Origin: Arsenophonus sp052174535
Lineage (GTDB): Bacteria > Pseudomonadota > Gammaproteobacteria > Enterobacterales > Enterobacteriaceae
Assembly (NCBI GenBank): GCA_052174535.1
Contig: JBQMRQ010000015.1
Span: 1-9,628, forward strand
Reading direction: 5' to 3'
DNA length: 9,628 nucleotides
The position numbers and the translations under genes are program-made. The notes beneath the pieces were generated by a model. That model saw only the letters and a list, made by a program, of their open reading frames with translations. It was not told where the DNA came from and made no database searches. This document shows, piece by piece, positions 8,225 to 9,628 of this stretch (its first letter is position 1; each line of letters begins with the position of its first letter).

Positions 8225-8725
8225 GGTGAGCGGTATTCAGTTGACCGTGTGTTGGATTTTGCTGGTACCGCCAGTTTAATTTCACTTTAGTCTAAGTCTG
8301 AATATCATTGGCGGTAAAAACCTGCACCCATGCAGACCAATGGTATCCTACATATCCAGACGAGTGCGAATATAAACCGGAGTATGAGTACCATTAATAC
8401 TTCTGCAGCCAATCCAGCAATTCCTCTTTCCCGCCAGCGATTAGCCACATTTGAGATGGATGATACTACCGTAATGGGTTGGATAACCATTGTCGTAAGC
8501 CTTAAGCTAGATACCGAACGTACTCTGATTTTTGCACTTAATGCTGAAACCCAGTTACGGGATATCATACCAGCGTATTGACATCAATGTCTACCGAACT
8601 ATCAAAGGATACGCCGTTGATCTTTTATAGCCTCTATAATGTTGTTGCTGGACACCGAGTTGCCATCAATATTACCGCTGATTAATGTGTTAAAAATCTG
8701 CTTATTAATCCCACTTATTTTCTTT
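7941..8725 (-). pseudogene. Alternative tail fibre C-terminal module, - strand, decayed
   Basis: Second fibre tip in opposite orientation (the S' equivalent of Mu). Reading the - strand from the right crossover site: NLGLLEKENKWD at the site itself; ISGNIDGNSVSSNNIIEAIK (about 8602-8690); NGYPTHYGSIIHLK (8450-8491); GKEELLDWLQ (about 8403-8432, shifted frame); NGTHTPVYIRTRLDM (8351-8395); WSAWVQVFTANDIQ (8298-8339). In this order they match a well-known fibre-tip pattern, 'GYPt-YG-ii-lkG---ELl-GWsg-nGthaPvYIRsRrD---a-WS-W-qVyTtan'. At least four frame changes and several stops are needed. There is no start codon or N-terminal shaft, as expected for a silent cassette expressed only after inversion. 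The part below 8224 is described separately. Confidence 0.72.
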
Positions 8726-8751
8726 TTCCAACAAACCAAGATTTTATTAAA
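8726..8751 (-). other. Candidate right invertase crossover site
   Basis: Read on the - strand this is half-site TTTAATAAAATC, centre TT, half-site GGTTTGTTGGAA. The + strand form has about 17 of 26 matches to hixL or gix as I remember them, including the central AAACC-AAG core. It lies at the head of the - strand fibre module and 75 bp upstream of the invertase start, the position of the invertase-proximal site in Mu and P1. In the fibre frame it encodes NLGLLE, parallel to NLHLLE at the left site, which makes a shared origin more likely than chance. Confidence 0.55.
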
Positions 8752-8825
8752 TCGAGAATTTAGCTAACATTTTGCCAAAAACTAGTGATGACAAGGCCCC
8801 TACCGATGAGTAGAAAAGATCAAAA

Positions 8826-9402
8826 ATGGCAAAATAGGCTATATAAGAGTGTCAAAAAATGATCAAAACACTGATTTACAGTGAAAATCACTTATTTATG
8901 CAAATTGTGAGCAGATTTTTTAGGATAAAATCAGCGAAAAACAGATGATAGAGCTGGATTAAAACACGCGCTAAATGCACTGAAATCAGGTGATACCTTA
9001 GTCGTCTAGAAGCTGGATAGACTTGGTCACAGCATTAAACATTTGATTACTTTAATATCTAATCTGGAAGATGAAGGTATTCATTTTTATAGTTTTACTG
9101 ATTCTATCGAGACACTTCTTCGTTAGCAGGTCGTTTTTTCTTTCATGTGATGAGTGGTTTGGCACAAATGGAGCGAGAACTGATTGTTGAACCTACTTAG
9201 GCAGGTTTAGCTGTAGGGAGAAACAGAGGACGTATTGCTAAGTAGATCTTTTGCTCATTATCTTCTGCAAAGCAATATAGCAGATTAAAAAACTATTTAA
9301 GTACGGGAATAATAGAAACAGCTAGCATTACTGTATGGCGTTTTATTGATCAGCATCTACAAATATTATTCAATTGATCGTATCACTCAAATAGACCAAA
9401 GT
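8826..9402 (+). pseudogene. Serine DNA invertase, Gin/Hin family, decayed
   Basis: Site-specific recombinase that inverts fibre segments by a Fis-assisted serine mechanism. ATG 8826 gives MAK, then a lost base, then IGYIRVSKNDQNTDLQ, containing the nucleophile serine of 'RVS'. ANCEQIF follows in the same frame. After a shift at about 8940: DRAGLKHALNALKSGDTLVV, stop (W codon to TAG), KLDRLGHSIKHLITLISNLE, DEGIHFYSFTDSIE. After a shift near 9110: DTSSLAGRFFFHVMSGLAQM, then ERELIVE (long helix E). AGLAVGRNRGRIAK leads to the DNA-binding domain, and after another shift KQLALLYGVLLISIYKYY, closely like Gin 'KQVALIYDVALSTLYKK'. The end is near RITQID (about 9396); the original stop is lost and the frame runs on to 9555. 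There are four frameshifts and about five stops. The second arginine of the conserved LDRLGRS has become histidine. Confidence 0.94.
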
Positions 9403-9628
9403 GCCTCTGATGAAAATGCAGTGCAATTTCGTTTCACTGATGGAAACAAAAGTAGTCCGCCATTTATCCCATACATTTTTCTTCAAATATCGTACGCCGC
9501 ATCAGATATCGTTATGTTTCTCTTGAATGTTTCCACCATTGTTTTTGGGGGATAGATGTAAGTTAAAAGCCTGTAGTTCATGCGGCGTAAAACCTATCGA
9601 GCAGTCGTTAGTTTAGTGGATTTATATC
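9403..9628. other. Unassigned end region
   Basis: The last 226 bases follow the invertase remnant. The invertase frame continues open to 9553-9555 (…FIPYIFLQISYAASDIVMFL…) only because its own stop was lost. Another frame gives KACSSCGVKPIEQSL near 9560-9605, with two cysteines in a CxxC arrangement, but nothing I can assign on either strand. No inverted repeat, tRNA or attachment site was found here by eye. Confidence 0.4.

Larger units (their letters stand above)
7323..8751. other. Proposed invertible fibre segment (fossil phase-variation cassette)
   Basis: About 1.4 kb bounded by the two inverted crossover-like sites. It holds the variable C-terminus of the + strand fibre on the left and an alternative C-terminus on the - strand on the right, with an invertase gene just outside. 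In Mu, P1 and e14 the same arrangement lets one constant fibre N-terminus be joined to either of two tips, changing host range. Here both tips and the invertase carry stops and frameshifts, so the present orientation is presumably frozen. Unlike Mu, no fibre-assembly (U/tfa) gene is recognised between the two tips. Confidence 0.7.

Noticed and set aside
8305..8568. 87-residue - strand open frame as a separate protein
   Set aside because: It is mostly out of frame with the fibre motifs, which are read in the other two - strand frames; only short parts belong to the true frame.
8330..8581. 83-residue + strand open frame
   Set aside because: Its complement carries the ordered fibre-tip motifs on the - strand; the + frame matches nothing and is a shadow.
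9403..9628. Possible transposase remnant (KYRTPHQIS followed by a CSSCG motif in one frame)
   Set aside because: The resemblance is weak, no terminal inverted repeats or target duplications were seen, and no catalytic motif is readable.

Overview
This window is one continuous, heavily decayed remnant of a contractile-tail (myovirus-type) prophage. No gene in it is intact. Almost every recognisable protein has to be pieced together from two or more reading frames with internal stops. The families recognised (P2-type tail and baseplate proteins, Mu-type fibre inversion) are typical of prophages in Enterobacterales and related gammaproteobacteria. Pervasive stops and frameshifts with preserved gene order suggest a genome undergoing neutral pseudogenisation, as in a recently host-restricted symbiont. 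That host assignment is inference: no chromosomal marker gene lies in the window.

Layout on the + strand. 1-1622: 3' part of the tail tape measure gene. 1620-2015: gpU-like tail protein. 2034-2519: an unrecognised decayed ORF. 2533-2769: tail protein X. 2785-about 3890: late control / hub protein D. 3914-4646: baseplate spike V. 4666-5032: W/gp25 baseplate wedge. 5023-6162: baseplate J. 6155-6749: tail protein I. About 6795-7930: tail fibre. This is a complete baseplate-building series, transcribed one way with tight spacing. The old start/stop overlaps W-J (10 bp) and J-I (8 bp) are still visible.

The right end is the most interesting part. The + strand fibre is followed, convergently and only 10 bp away, by a second fibre C-terminal module on the - strand (7941-about 8725). 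Beyond it lies a Gin/Hin-family serine DNA invertase pseudogene (8826-about 9400). Two 26-bp sequences in inverted orientation, at 7323-7348 (inside the + strand fibre) and 8726-8751 (at the head of the - strand module), match each other at 19 of 26 positions by my count. They share a TT central dinucleotide and fall at equivalent codons (NLHLLE versus NLGLLE). Together these look like a fossil fibre-switching cassette: a constant fibre N-terminus, two alternative C-termini in an invertible segment of about 1.4 kb, and the invertase that flipped it. The invertase has lost its frame several times and also its second catalytic-region arginine (LDRLGRS to LDRLGHS).

The gene order (tape measure, U, X, D, V, W, J, I, fibre, invertase) differs from phage P2, where V-W-J-I-H precede the sheath and tape measure genes. 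It resembles the Mu order, although the proteins recognised are mostly P2-type. No IS element, tRNA, rRNA or CRISPR was seen. 9403-9628 holds nothing I can assign.
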